Shown here: one piece after another, positions 20,724 through 33,180 of the stretch
Numbering within the stretch: position 1 is the first letter of the stretch
Layout: every line of letters starts with the position of its first letter
Assembly (NCBI GenBank): GCA_030737835.1
Contig: CM060848.1
Coordinates: 19,693,309 to 19,757,308 of the forward strand
Source of the DNA: Acorus gramineus
Taxonomy: Eukaryota; Streptophyta; Magnoliopsida; Acorales; Acoraceae
Direction of reading: 5' to 3'
Length of the DNA: 64,000 nt
The notes under the pieces: model-generated
Seen by the model: the letters and a program-made list of their open reading frames with translations, nothing else
Told to the model about the DNA's origin: nothing
The model's database searches: none
Made by a program: the position numbers and the translations under genes

Positions 20724-21546
20724 GAGCTTTTGATTTGTACTGATTTTTGCAGCTACAATCCACGCATTGCAGCATCCACCATGCGATGGTATCTTCACAT
20801 GTTCAAGGTATGGGTAGAGACATGAACATGATTCATTTGTTCTTGTTCAGATATCCAGGCGAGTCATTCTGGTTGGTCTGTTTTAATATTACATTCTATT
20901 TCAGTTTCATTGGAGCAAAAGGTGCCTAAGAAATCTGAATGTAATGTATACAACTTTATTATCATTCCAATCATTGGTACGAGAAATACACAAAAACTAC
21001 GTTGGGTGTGAAGATGGCAATAACAATGGGGATTAGTTTATATGAAAAAAAAATGTTAAGAATGTGAAACCATCCAAACTAAATGGTTGCAAGGACTTCG
21101 AAGGTACTAAGATCCTGTTTGGTTAGGAGAATTCCAATCCATCCAGGTCAATAATTTGTTTAGATAATTTTAGAAAGATGATTGGGATTGAGTGAGTGGG
21201 ATTTAGAACAAAGTATGTTTGAGTGATAGGTACATGAAGATGTTCAGAAAAGTTGCTGGTATTCCAAAGGACTGGTTAATTTCCAATCAGCCTTGTTCTA
21301 CTCGTGCAATGAGAGTTACTAAAACTAAAAATTCCACTTTGAAGCATAATACACCATTACCTCTTTCAGAAAATCAAAAAAAGGAAAAGAAAGAAAGACC
21401 CATAAGCATGAACAGTACAGAGGCTTGCAAGCTCAATTAGAATAGTATTAGCAGTTCAAAACCAACAAACAGACACCCAGTCATGGATTCAACAAGGAAA
21501 GAAAGAAAAGAAAAAACACACGCACACACAAACCTAACAAAACCTG
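20724..21546. other. Spacer between convergent kinesin-13A and NOP16
   Basis: I see no gene. The 3' UTR of NOP16 should lie at its right edge. A CCTGTTTGGTTAGGAGAATT motif near 21113 looks like a lone MITE end. Confidence 0.4.
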
Positions 21547-22921
21547 CTATTTCGCGATGAAAACTTTGCGGCAGCTGTTTGGCAACTGGTACCTCTCACA
21601 GAGCTTCTTCAGCATCCCCACCGAGTGTTGCATCCTGTTCAGCTTTGTGTCCATGAACATCGCCTGTCCCATCAATTCAAGTTCAATTCATCAAGAAAAG
21701 AAAACAAGTAAAATGTTAAAGACAATTATTCATGTGGTCACTCTTATGGTCCCAACATATTTTGAATCTGTTTAATGTATGTACTTGTCTAATAAAGTGC
21801 ATAACTTTCAAAAGAATGAATTAAAGTTTACATTTTTACATTTTTATCTCACCTATAACCTATTATATACTAACCTAACACCATATAGACTAAATTAGCA
21901 TAAGGAAAATGCTACACTCAGTTAATCCTGCCATAACTTTTGCAGTCCCAACATATTTGAATTTTGTTTTTCAGTATATACTGGTCCAATGAAGTACACA
22001 CACACTTCCACAAATAAATGAAACACATACTCGAATGAATTAAACTTTCCCTAACAAAGTATATGCTCATGTAGTAGAGTATATATATCTATTAGAGATT
22101 TCACAACACATACTGAGTTGACTATGTGTAACAATGCCAAAATATTTGAATTTGTTTAAGTTATATATATATATATATATACATACTTATCTAATAAAAT
22201 ACATAACTTCTAAAATAATGAAATACATTAACAATTTTCCTAACCTATTATCTACTAACTAGAGATTTCATATAAAGAGTCATGGCAGCAAGAATAACTG
22301 AGTGTATCAGCACCCCAAAAAAACAAAACCGAGCCGATCAAATTAGGGTCTCTAAAGAGCTAAAGAGACTGACAGAAGAGGGATCAATCGATCACAAAGA
22401 ACCTGATAGTCGTCCCCGTATTTCTCGACAAGTTTCCCGACGTGCAACCTCCGCATCGCCGTCAGCATCAGCGGCGCCGCCTGCTTCCCGTCCCTCCTCC
22501 TCTTCCCGAGCGCCGTCTTCAGATCTACAAAAATCCAAAAACAACAAAACCTCATAAAATCAAATCAAGAGAAGAAACCCTAACCCTAACCCTAGCCAAA
22601 ACCCTAACCGTCGGATTCGAGGTCGCTGCCGGGGTCCTCGTCGTGGAGCAGGTCATCGACGTCGCGGGGGAGCTGGAGGGAGGAGCTCTGGAGGACGAGG
22701 GGGGTGCTCCGGGCGCGGACGCCGAGCAAATTAGGGTTAGAGACGACGCCGAAGGAGCGGTAGTTCTTGAGGAGGGAAGCCTTGTCGTCCCATTCGGAGG
22801 AGGAGGAGGAGAGCTGGGGAGGGAGGGAGAAGGCGGGTTTGAAGACGTTGGGCTTCTTCTTCGGGAGGGCCACCCGGACCTTCGCCCGGCTCTTCTTGTA
22901 CTTCCGCCTCGAATGGGCCAT
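21547..22921 (-). CDS. NOP16: Ribosome biogenesis protein NOP16
   Basis: The exons, read on the minus strand, are 22921-22609, 22524-22403 and 21663-21547, giving 183 aa, close to the family length. The start MAHSRRKYKKSRAKVRV is the conserved basic N-terminus of NOP16. It is followed by YRSFGVVSNPNLLGVRAR, an acidic stretch (LLHDEDPGSDLES), LGKRRRDGK, LVEKYGDDYQ and the C-terminal block MFMDTKLNRMQHSVGMLKKL. NOP16 is a nucleolar factor for assembly of the large ribosomal subunit. Splice sites are GT/AG and in frame. The first intron carries telo-box repeats, and the leader just before the ATG is a (GAA)n tract. The gene is tail-to-tail with kinesin-13A. Confidence 0.93.
22575..22608 (-). promoter_or_regulatory. 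Telo-box (AAACCCTAA) cluster in NOP16 intron 1
   Basis: The plus strand reads AAACCCTAACCCTAACCC and then AAAACCCTAACC, which is four to five near-perfect telomere-type repeats. Telo boxes close to the transcription start are a known feature of plant ribosomal-protein and ribosome-biogenesis genes. Here the cluster lies in the first intron, beginning at the donor site. A further TTAGGGTT lies at about 22731-22738 inside exon 1. The regulatory role is inferred. Confidence 0.65.
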
Positions 22922-22987
22922 CTCTTCTTCTTCTTCTTCTTCTTCTTCCCCACTCGTTTGGTGCCCCCGCCGCCGACTCGGTTTATA
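22922..22987 (-). promoter_or_regulatory. NOP16 TATA box and GAA-repeat leader
   Basis: A TATAAA at 22987-22982 on the minus strand lies about 61 bases before the ATG, so the leader would be only 30-35 bases. That leader is largely (GAA)n, at about 22922-22948. Confidence 0.5.
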
Positions 22988-23059
22988 TGGGTCTCTTGTT
23001 TCTTCGAACGTTGATTTCCAAATGAACGGTGATTGGGTTACCCACCAGTTTGTAATACT

Positions 23060-23215
23060 CCCAAGTGGTCATTGCACATGGTTCTAAGGGTAGATCTTGA
23101 ATTCGAGTCCCACAATTAATTCTAATTGTTCCCATTGATCATAGCCCAGTTTAGAGTTTATATGTGTTAAAGATAGATCTTGAGTTCAAGTCTTAACGTT
23201 GACTTACCCACCTGT
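23060..23215 (+). repeat. Possible SINE or tandem tRNA-like B-box motif
   Basis: Two related segments contain GTAGATCTTGAATTCGAGTC and AGATCTTGAGTTCAAGTC, both similar to the pol III B box. A SINE is possible, but I see no convincing A box, poly-A tail or target duplication. Confidence 0.3.
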
Positions 23216-23419
23216 TTGTTAACAAAATAATTATTAGAAAGCATTTTTCGTAGGACAACATATGCAAAGATTGCCTTTCCAGCTTCACCGTAAAGTCCAC
23301 CACGGTCCATAAATGGTCCCTTTGATATAAAAAAAATATAAATAGCGGTGATTTATAGGATGGGCTTGTTTTATTATTATTATCCTTATATTTAACAGGC
23401 TTACCCTTATGTTCTTTTA

Positions 23420-23861
23420 GCCCCTGTTTGGAACAGGAATATGATTTATTCTTAGATATACATTTATCTAAGCATAAGTGAGTATAAATAAGGATAAAGT
23501 GATTTTATATTTTGTTGTGTTTTGAATTATTCTCGTTGGTAAACGTAAGAATAAATGTTTTGTTGTTTGAGTAAAATGTGAATATAGTATGGATAAAGAT
23601 TTATAAAAGGTAAAAAAATAATGATAGTTGATTTGGCATGTGATTTATAAAAGGTGATGACAATTGATTTAACGGTGGGTCCATATATTCTTTGAGTAGA
23701 ATAACCTAGGATAACTTTAATTTTAGGGATTGGTTAGAATCCATATACTATTTTATACCAGTCTATTCTTGCACACTTTATCAAGAGTTATCCGAGGTTT
23801 TTAAACACCCTTTCTCCCTTATCCAAGATTATCTGGGGCTTATTTCCAAAACAAAAGAGGC
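23420..23861. mobile_element. MITE of about 440 bp with GCCCCTGTTTGG ends
   Basis: The left end is GCCCCTGTTTGGAACAGG; the right end, inverted, is GCCTCTTTTGTTTTGGAA. The interior shares long stretches with the element at 54727-55147, including ACATGTGATTTATAA and TTGAATTATTCTCG-like sequence, which defines a family with at least two copies here. Confidence 0.6.
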
Positions 23862-25283
23862 TTTTTAGTGATGCAGCATATTAATTGAAAAACACCAAAT
23901 ACACAAGATGATCCACCAAATTTTTTTATATATACAAATTTTAATACTTTGGTGTCTTTTAATAAATTTATGCTTCGTACTGGGATAATGCAAACTATAC
24001 CAATCACATAAAGCAACCGGGGGATCCCCAAAAACAAACCTATGAACTGATAAAGAATTATGCAGTCCCTTCTACGATCAATTGTTTGATTTCTTTTCTA
24101 GGGTATATACTTCCTGCAACGAAACATGTACGCTTATCAAACAAAAAAAAAAAACATCAAAAACATGCTTCAATGAAATTTATATAACCCTTAAAAAACA
24201 TACTTTTAACAAATCATATACATTAATATGCAAATTATGAATAGTAAAGAACTAAAGATGCACAAAGTTCAATAGAGTTGTTATTCAGAGGCCCACGTAC
24301 ACAGGTCACTCAAGTGCCTCTAGAGAATTTTACCAAGAAAATGACAGTCCATAGATGTGAGAAAATTGAAAGTAGATACACGAATCCCTTCTGTTTTTTT
24401 TTTTTTTTTTTAAAAAAAATTATACACTTACTATTTAAAATACATACCATTATATAAAATAAAATATATATTAAAATACATTAATATATTTTTTTTCATG
24501 GTGAAAAAATAAAAAAAATAAAATACAATATAGATTATAATAGTATAATATACACTATAATAGTGCTATATATACTACGTTATTATAGTGTATTAACACT
24601 CAAAAGAGAAAATTACAAGGTGATTGATACATCAAAATTTCTCATAAAATGTATTGATTGATAATGCATCAAAGAAAAGATGCATTGATCGAATACCTAG
24701 ATAGGCCACAACAACCACAAACAAACACGAAGAACCGACTACTAGATAGGCACAATTACCACAAGCAAACATGAGGATCACATTTTTGTTAAGCCACTGA
24801 TACTGTCCATACTTGTACTTGCTCTACCATTCTGCCCAAGCCGGTTGAGAAAGAGTTCAGAGAAGTAAAACCCCAGCATGCTGATTTAGACCAGGTGTAC
24901 TATATGATCAGATCATTCATGATAAAAAAAGAAAAAAAAGCTCATTCCATTTCAACAAAGGGTCATACCCAAGTTCAAACTTTCATTCTCTACCCCAATT
25001 ATGATTTTCCTACCCATTACAAAAACTTCAATAATTATATAAAAATATTATATAAAAAAAAGATGGAAACCTGTCTGATGGCCCGACCTATAGATTGAGA
25101 ATTGAAAACATAAGAACACATAACCATTACCAACAATGAGCCATTTCGATTGCGGCTATGGAGAAATACCCCTTGCATCAGTAAAACAAGAGGTAGGGAA
25201 AAAATGCACCTCACTTTCTGCAAAAATCACTACTTTTGAATACCAAAAGCATAGGATAATGTTTTCTATACAACACCTTCAAT
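23862..25283. other. Spacer between NOP16 and the SUMO protease
   Basis: This is AT-rich with homopolymer runs and holds the protease 3' UTR at its right edge. I see no gene. Confidence 0.45.
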
Positions 25284-28200
25284 TCAGTCAGCTTGTCGCC
25301 TCAAGAGGTCCCTGACAGTCCTCTTTCTGAAATATGACATGTGTTCCTGGGAGGGGGGAAAAAATGAAGAAATGGGGTACTTTAGAAATTCACTTCGGCA
25401 GAAGGCTGTATTACAAATGGTGTCGTACCTGACCAAATGCCAGTGGTAAACCTCGGCTGTAGAAGTCTGCATATTTGATCATAAACATTCCACAATCGAA
25501 CCTGTAATGGTCAAGAAGCAAAATGTTTAAAAGACATTCAAAATCCCTACATCTATGAGGTGCATTTTACCAACTCGGGGGTGATGGAATAGACTGGGGA
25601 GAGAGGATGTTGATGGAAATACAATGGTTCAGGTAACAAACGTGTGCAACGATCAAGTTGAAGGAATTTGAAAATTCTCCTCCATCTCAAATCTCCTTGT
25701 TGATTGGGAAAATAGAATGGCACTAAGTTCAGCTGCACCTTAAGCATTATATAACATACTCACTATTTTATAATATGAAACCCAACTTAACATGCAAAAA
25801 AACAAAAGAAGAAACATGTATTTTTCCATAAGTGCTCAGGCTAATGAGGCAAAAGTCTTGGAATCGAGCCCTGAGAGTGGTCACTTGGTGCAAAAAAATG
25901 TCAGAGATTAGGACCATATCCGGTTTCCCCCTAACAGCACCCTATTATATGGGGAACCACTCTAGGTGGATGGCCTGATGAAATTGTGAAGAATAAGAAT
26001 TATCATGTGCATACCCATTCTCCTGCTGAGGAAGTCCATCCACAAATTCTTGCTCCCACGATGCCATATCAATGATATTTTCACTCTTCTCCTTCACTTC
26101 ATCCAAAAAATATCTAGCCTGTCATCAATAACAGAATGACATACCAAAATGAAGTTTGCTTATTTCACAAAATGATCTTTGATCCATTAATATAGAACAT
26201 TAACTCCTACCAAAAATATAGAGCATTAACCTCATACTCATTTGATTGTCAAGCTCATCAGAATTTGAAAATGCAAATCTCAGTGCACAAAGATGCATAA
26301 ATTTGTGTTGGATAAGGTATTATAAGGAAATTCTCAAATAAATGCAAACAACATGTTAGATATATAAAAACAAATAGAATAGAAAGAAAAACTGCTATTT
26401 ATCACTGCACAACGAGGACATAACAGAAAATTGATGTGGATACAACAAAATGTAGGAGCATGATCTAAAAAAGAACCATTATATGTCCATATGTCGAACT
26501 ACTCCTGCATATGATTATATTTGATGAAAACATACTATTGAATCATGCAGCCCAATAAATTCATAGGTTGCTTGAATAACTTTCTTCATATCATGACAAC
26601 ATGAGAGTGAATGGTGGTCATGATGGAGAGACTTCTCTGTATTTCATGGGACCTTTAGTGTAGGAAGCCATGGGATTCAAGGGGATCACCATTTAGTTCC
26701 ACCTCTTGAACATTCAACAGACTCCCTTCTATGGAACACTGGAACAGTACTTTCCAATTAGCCATATTGAGCAAAAGCATAACAAGAAAAACCATGTAGC
26801 ATTTCGACAAACGTAGATGTCTTACTTGTGCATGCACAGTGCTACATGAAATGTAAAAAAAGTATGTCAGAGCATGATATGTTATAACTGCAGCAAACAG
26901 TAACAAAATCAATAAATTTGGCAAACCTTATATTCACTACACAAAATTCTTCTGTCATCGTGTGATAATAAAAAGTTGACACTTCTTCATCATTGTTATT
27001 TTTTTTTTTACAGCTATACAAACTACCTCTAATACAAGCTCTTTCTTCATCCCATTAAAGAAAACAATCATCATTTTACAGATGTGGAAAGAGCCATAAT
27101 AAAAATCTAGTTAAAATGCCATCAAGGAAGAAAAGCATTTTAAACATTCTATTGTAGGCTGTATAAACTTTACTTTTTATTATGTTGTGTTGTGTGGCAT
27201 AAACAACTGCATTTCCAGTGCAGCGATAACAAGGGCAACACATTAGTGAAGACCATCTGACATTGGATCTTCTTTTCTTTTTTTTGAAGAAACGGTAAAT
27301 GATGTCACCTTTGATTAACGATATAAGGTTACAGGGTCGGAATGGGGGGATCTGACATCAGATCTTTTTTTTTTTAAAATCATGGTAATCTGACTTCAGA
27401 TTTTAAGTCATCCAACCAACATTGCCACCTCAAATAACATCCATTTCCCTCCAGATCCCCCAGTTCCAGTGGAAAAAAATGAAATGAACAACAAAGAGCA
27501 CCAAGAACCATGCATATCCATCAAAATACATTTTCAAGAACCTGATCAGCATTCTTCTTGCAAACTCATTGTATCGGCAATCCATAGGCCCGTTAATGTA
27601 AATCTTGTCACCAAGAGAAGTAAACCCTGTTTCACTTTGTACATTTTTGGAGACCACCGTCTCCAATTTCTAGGATGACATTTCTTTAATATGAAGCTCC
27701 ATCTTTCTTACACAAAAAGAAAAAATAAAGAGAGAAGTGAACCCAAATTCTAGGTAACAAGATCTGAGATGCCTAACTCAATTGACTTTTCTATTGATTT
27801 ATATTGCATATATCTCAGATGCAATAGTAAAAGGAAAGAAAAGCTTCTTCAATAAAATAAATCTGGGCAGGCTTACCAGAACTCCTAAAACATGGGTATC
27901 TTTTCCCCCAAGTGAATCAAGATACTGCAGTTTTTTCTCCTTGACATTGATTATAGCCAAACACCAATGAACCTCTTTATGTATAGGGACAAAAATCTGC
28001 ATTGAAACATGTAAAGCCATGTCAAAGGTAACAATAAACATTAAAAATGATGAAATCAATAGGCTAAAAATGAATAAAAAGAAGGGGCACAACTTTACTT
28101 TGTCACATTCAATAAGGCCGTACCCTAACTTCTTTTGAGTAGTCCATCTTCTGACAGCCTTATAGTCATACCCATTCCTTCCACTTATAAGCTGAAGAAG

Positions 28201-31200
28201 CAATATTAAGAAAAATCTAGATGTGAATGCCATTTTTTTATCAGGTTTGCAGGCAAGAAATGATCTTATATGCAAAACAAAATGAACTATGTGGACCATC
28301 CCAAAAAGGGACAACATAAATAAAACACTATACTAACAGATAAGTAAAAGAGGTGATGCTAACAGTAAACAAATAAAAGGTCGGACATGTAAAATAAATG
28401 TTTGCATTCCACTGCACCTTCAATGATCATGACATCAGCCATCATGCACAATTATCAACTACAAAAAGACAAAAACATTTAAGATTTTAAATATCACATC
28501 AATTATGCATATCAGCATACAATTGCAGTCAACGCTTAAGAGCAATTTACAGTAAATTGTTTCATTGAATTACATTCTTAGTTTCTTACTACTGGTGTGG
28601 GTTTGCTCCTCATATGTCTCCAGTATAATCCCTCTGGATTTACTGAGTACAAAAAATTGTGAACCATTTTTTGCACCCTGGGTTTTCCCAACTGGGGTTC
28701 CTCTTGCAGAGCATGTTTGACAATGGTCAGCCTTGATCAAAGCCCTTTTTCTACCACTTGGGAAAGTGGCGTTCGTGGTGATAGAAGTCATCTAGCTAAT
28801 TTCCAATGTTTATCCCACATGCGGTGTGTTGGAATATTTGGCTCACGTGGAATGATGACTTTCAACAAAAAAAGGTCCTATTTGAAGAATACTTGGGCCA
28901 CTATTTCCTCCATTTTTAGATATCAGGTTCAAATGAGCGGACAATCCATACATCATCATGGGAAATGATTGTTTAAAGGGTGACGCATCGATACCTCTTT
29001 CTATGGGGACTCCTTTCCCTAAAGAAAGTCTTCCCTTCCACCGTCTAACCTTTCTTTTGGGCCACTGTTTCCTCCATTTTTAGATATCAGGTTCAAATGA
29101 GTGGACAATCCATACATCATCATAGGAAATGATTAGTTTAAAGGGTGACGCATCGATATCTCTTTTCTATGGGGACTTATTTCCCTAAAGAAAGTCTTCT
29201 CTTCCACCGTAACTTTTCTTTTCTTTTTTCCCTTTTTTGAAGAATGGTGCTTACTAGGATTTGATCCATTGACCTCTTTCAAAAGGTGGGAGGTGCTTAC
29301 CGACTTAAACAAAGTTCGGTTCGCAAAAAAATGAAGAAAAGATCCCTTGACCTTTTCTTTTAATTTTTGTTCGAAGATATCCCATCTCCTATTGTTTGGG
29401 TGCTTCTTTTATTAATAAATTGCTCCTATCCTCTTTCAAAAAAAAAAAAAAAAAAAGAGGAATAGAAGAAGAAGAAGAAGAAAGAAAGAAAAACAGCAAC
29501 AATCATCATACCAACGGGGTCATGGGCAATTTGGGACATGAGGAACCAAGTGATTTTTTAGGGGCCAACATGTTTATTTTGAAAACTTGTGGGAGACTAC
29601 AGAGGGCCTCATTAAAGATTGGGGGACTGTGTTCACAGGAGTTAGGAGCTAAATTGGTGGTTCTAGTGGGTGGATGGGTAGAAAGAATCTATCCATCACA
29701 ACCTAAGGCTCCAGGATGAGCAGGGGTAGCCTGGGCATCTCTATGTAGAGCCCTACTCTACTCGGTTGTCGGGCGAGAGCGTCTTCCGGGTGTCTTTGAC
29801 TTTTGAAGGTTTATTTTGTTGTTGTGATTTCTCTGTAACTCTCACCTTGTGGCAGACTCTTGTTCTCCTTGATTTAATAATATAAAGTCGTGGCTAGGGG
29901 TGCAACTTAGATGGGTTGAACCCGACTCAACCCAAAATTTGGGTGGGTTTAAGTTGGGTTCAATCCGAGCCCGAACCTAAGCAATTCAAACTTAATTTGG
30001 GTTGAGGGTTAAGGTAACCTGAACCAACCCAAATCTGAAGTTTTCATATCTAGTTCTAAGTAAAATTTTAGTTTTTAAATTTGTATGATAAAATTTGAAT
30101 TGTACAATTTATTTTTATCTAGAATATTTCACTTCTATAATTTCTATATCTTTATTTTCTAAATAAAAATGTTTTTCATTTTCATTTTTTTTATTTTTGT
30201 TGTGCGGAGAATTGACTCCTGTAAAATTTTAATTGTTTAAAATAATACATTTTTCAAGTCAAACTCGATACCAACCCAACCTGAATCAAGCCCAAACCCA
30301 ACCCAAAGCCGAACAAAACCCGAGGGGCGAGTTGGGTTGAATTTGGGTTGGCTTTCTCCAACCTCGGGTTGGGTTCAAGTTGAGCTCCAACCCAACCCAA
30401 CCCGCCCGACTTGCACCCCTAGTCGTAGCAAACTAGCAGTTGTCTACCTTGCTTTAAAAATAAAAAATAAAAAATATGAATCAACTCTTGTAGTCTTGTA
30501 TGTCTCTTGTTTATTTTGAAGGAAAGACCTCAGCCCAAGAATGCTACAATTTCTAAGATTTTCATAATTATGATAGAGATGGAAGAAACATGGTAAAAAA
30601 GTCCAGCAATGATTAAACAGCAAAACAAGAATCCAACTTATTGGAGAATAAGAGCATATGACTGACCTTTTTATAAAAGAACGTGTTAAAAAAATGACAT
30701 TTCAGAAACTTCTTAGGACTTCTCTGTTCCCTCTCTTTTAACAGTTCAAGGTACACATTTATGACCTGTAAAGAAGAAAGAATGTATTCAATTAACTGTA
30801 TAATAAAAAGCAGCAACACTGAAGGTTCAGTGTTACGTAGAATCACATGCAAGCAGTTGACTCATGACAATTAGCATTAAAAAGAAACCTCATCATTCAG
30901 CCATGCGCGCGGTTTCAGACACTGCATGATTTCTCCAGTAATTTCAATGCCGGAATTCTCATGCATGAGCAAGACTCTTCTCCTGTAAACAGGAAATTCC
31001 CTAGATGGTTTATTATAGCTAGTGATAGATATATGCACATACAAATAGAAACAGCAAAAGTCAGCTCAAATATCTTTCAACAGAAACAATAGATCAGGAA
31101 TCACCATACCGACTATTAGGCTGCATAGCACGGGAGATTTCTTCTTCTTCCTTGCTCGTAAGAGGGGCAAAAAGTTCACTATAATCCAGGACCTGGGGCC

Positions 31201-33032
31201 AAAGTACGATCACATGTGATGTTCAATGCTTTGCAACTATATATACCACAGCCACTGGTATAAATATCTAAGTTCTCCGACTTTCAAGTTATGCAATAAT
31301 GAGAGGAAAAAATAAATAAATTTACTCATGATGCCAAATGAGCACATGATAATCTTATGTTGCAATCCAACTCCACACTTTCGTCAATAGCCTTTCTGAA
31401 AAAGTTAATGTTTTCTGATTTATATGGACTATAATTTACTGTCTCCAAACATTATTCACCAGTAGCATGAAAAATCTCCTTTTCCCATTTCATGAGAATA
31501 GTCATCAAAACCCAATTCTCTTAAACATGGCTAATGGAATCGATTAGAGTGTCACTCAATAAAATGCAACCAATATATTCTATTCCTATATCGCTGTAAA
31601 ACAAGAGGAGATTAGAGTGTCCCTTTAAAGGTGCAGGGATTTGTGGCAGGCCTACAATAAATGGTTGATGACAAGGGTGTATGGGTCCAAACAGGCGAAT
31701 GGGTTCTGACGCATTGTCTGCTTATGCTTGACAAGGAGCTGTAGAGCACCTGTTTTGTGGCTGTCCTCTGGCGCGTAACCTGTGGATAACTATAGGAGCT
31801 GCTGGGGACATGAATGCACATAGGAGCATTAAGGCCAAGATGTCACAATTACAGTTACAGGTGCTGGCTTGTTGTTGGGCCAATTGGCTAACAAGAATGC
31901 TGTGGTTTTTCAGGGAAGTAATCCTTATTTCAACAACATTTAAGATAGTGCAATTCGATTTATCAAGTATTGGGCGGTTAACTGTGCAGGAGCTCAGTCT
32001 GTGGTGCTGATTATTGGATAATTGCAACTTCAAGAATAAGGAAGACTCCCTAGTGCTAAACTTCTGATAGTGTGTTTTCATTTATTGGTCTGTATGTGAG
32101 ATTTTCAGCATCTGTAGGAAATTAATATACTGGATTGTCATCTACTTATCTACTCCCTGTTTCTTTTTTCTTTTTTTTCTCTTTTTGTCCTTTGTTATGG
32201 AACAATACACCAATCTTTCTTTAAAAAAATAAACTTTGGTGCTAGGGTTCCTACCATTAATATAAAAAAAATGCACCCAAAATATAAAACTTACCTCTTT
32301 TGTCGAGAACGAACGGAAGGCAGCCAATTTCTTCTCATACAAATTGACCTGAAAATCCAAATGGCTCAGCCTCCCATCTCGGCGGTTGGACTCCTCTTGC
32401 AACTCCTTATACACAGGACCCCTGCGGACGACCTCCACATCCTCCACCAACTGATCCACAACCGATGTCCTCGCATCGTGAAGCCTCCGAGTCACAACCG
32501 TGCGCTTACGCGTCGGCGTCTCCTCTTCATCCTCCTGCGTCAACTCAGTCAAATCACACACCACCGGCGCCACGGGCTGCTGCTGCAGCGGCTTCACCAC
32601 CACCACCGCATCGTTGACAAGCTTCTTGTACACCTCCAACCCATCACTCCCCGAATTAACCTCCGCCGCGACATCCTCCCTATTCCTCCAGCACCAGAGC
32701 GAGCCCAGCGCGGTCTCCCTGGCGCGGAAGAAGCCGCTCAGTACGCCTCCCATGGCGGCACCGCCCAACTGACCGGAGCCGCTGGCGCGTGCGGTGCTCG
32801 ACGGCGATGAGCCGAGGCCGAAGGCCTTTATGATCCTCTGGGGCCCGTGGATGATGCGGCGGAGAGGAGTCACTGGAGGGAGAGACGCGTTGTCCTCCGA
32901 CGTCGTCCGATCGAGAGCGGAAGGCGGCGGAGGGGAAAAGCTCCTCGGCTTCTTCGACGGGGGGAGATCGAGAGGGGAGAAGGGCGTCAGGCTCTGGCCG
33001 AGGCGCTTGCGGTTCTCGGTTAGGGCACCCAT
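25284..33032 (-). CDS. ESD4: Ubiquitin-like (SUMO) protease, ESD4 type
   Basis: Nine exons on the minus strand: 33032-32295, 31192-31110, 30982-30889, 30765-30667, 28191-28099, 27996-27877, 26118-26015, 25501-25429 and 25346-25284. The product is 488 aa; Arabidopsis ESD4 is almost the same length. The N-terminal 250 residues are proline/serine-rich and less conserved, starting MGALTENRKR. The C48 peptidase domain begins near AWLNDEVINVYLELLKER. It has VRRWTTQKKLGY, catalytic His379 (VHW), Asp396 (YLDS), Gln441 (LPQQ) and Cys447 (FDCGM). ESD4 removes SUMO at the nuclear envelope, and its loss causes early flowering in Arabidopsis. The triad is intact and every junction keeps frame, so the gene looks active. 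Its introns hold a LINE fragment, a hAT-type MITE and a tandem duplication. Confidence 0.95.
25830..26000 (+). repeat. Possible SINE fragment in protease intron 7
   Basis: AGTCTTGGAATCGAGCCCTG resembles a pol III B-box region, followed by GAGAGTGGTCACTTGG and CCATATCCGGTTTCCCCC. The sequence is more GC-rich than the rest of the intron. The identification is tentative. Confidence 0.3.
28895..29222 (+). repeat. 164-bp tandem duplication in protease intron 4
   Basis: Units start at 28895 and 29059 with GGGCCACT and share TTTCCTCCATTTTTAGATAT and GTGACGCATCGATA. They differ at several sites and small indels. The duplication is intronic, with no coding effect. Confidence 0.85.
29388..29886 (+). 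mobile_element. Possible retroposed LINE 3' fragments in protease intron 4
   Basis: A stretch ending in a long A run (29388-29455) is followed by sequence closing with CTCCTTGATTTAATAATATA, the style of plant LINE 3' ends. No reverse-transcriptase sequence is visible, so this is a weak call. Confidence 0.35.
29895..30421. mobile_element. hAT-type MITE with AACCC/GGGTT subterminal arrays
   Basis: The ends TAGGGGTGCAACTTAG and ACTTGCACCCCTA are terminal inverted repeats. The flanking 8-mers GTCGTGGC (29887-29894) and GTCGTAGC (30422-30429) are a target-site duplication with one mismatch. The outer ~130 bp at each end is packed with GGGTT/AACCC units, and the centre is AT-rich. It sits in the large intron between protease exons 4 and 5. 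Confidence 0.85.
31620..32240 (+). mobile_element. 5'-truncated LINE remnant with zf-RVT tail, antisense in protease intron 1
   Basis: Plus-strand translation near 31735-31815 gives VEHLFCGCPLARNLWITIG, the zinc-knuckle region (zf-RVT) that ends plant LINE ORF2. A WLT-R and NAVVFQGSNP region follows near 31880-31925 in a shifted frame. The 3' end near 32160-32240 is T/A-rich. Only the last part of ORF2 remains and it is decayed by frameshifts and stops. It is inserted opposite to the host gene. Confidence 0.65.
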
Positions 33033-33180
33033 GAAGATGTGTAAGAAACGATGGGTGTCGAAGAGAATTCGAACATCTGGGATTCGATTGAGAACAAAAA
33101 AGGAAATATTAGGGTTTCGAGGGACGGGAGGAGAGAAACCCTAGGAGCTGATTTTTCAAAGGGCGAGTGGAGTGGGACGT
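33033..33180 (-). promoter_or_regulatory. Likely leader/promoter of the SUMO protease with telo-box motifs
   Basis: On the minus strand this region contains CGAAACCCTAAT (about 33109-33120) and CCTAGGGTTTC (about 33135-33145), single telo-box-type motifs of the kind common in promoters of housekeeping plant genes. No clear TATA box was found. Confidence 0.45.

Noticed and set aside
22575-22608. Interstitial telomere tract
   Set aside because: Only four to five imperfect AAACCCT units at a ribosome biogenesis gene; telo boxes explain it better than telomere-repair sequence.
22442-23014. A 190-codon plus-strand frame opposite NOP16
   Set aside because: NOP16 on the minus strand has conserved family motifs and clean splice sites. 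This frame is its shadow plus the GAA repeat.
28570-28791. A minus-strand frame with NGSQFFVLSKSRGIILET in the protease intron
   Set aside because: It looked like part of a protein, but I could not tie it to a family. Related nucleotide sequence near 2340-2440 (GAGGAGCAAACCCATGTCTC) suggests a dispersed repeat.
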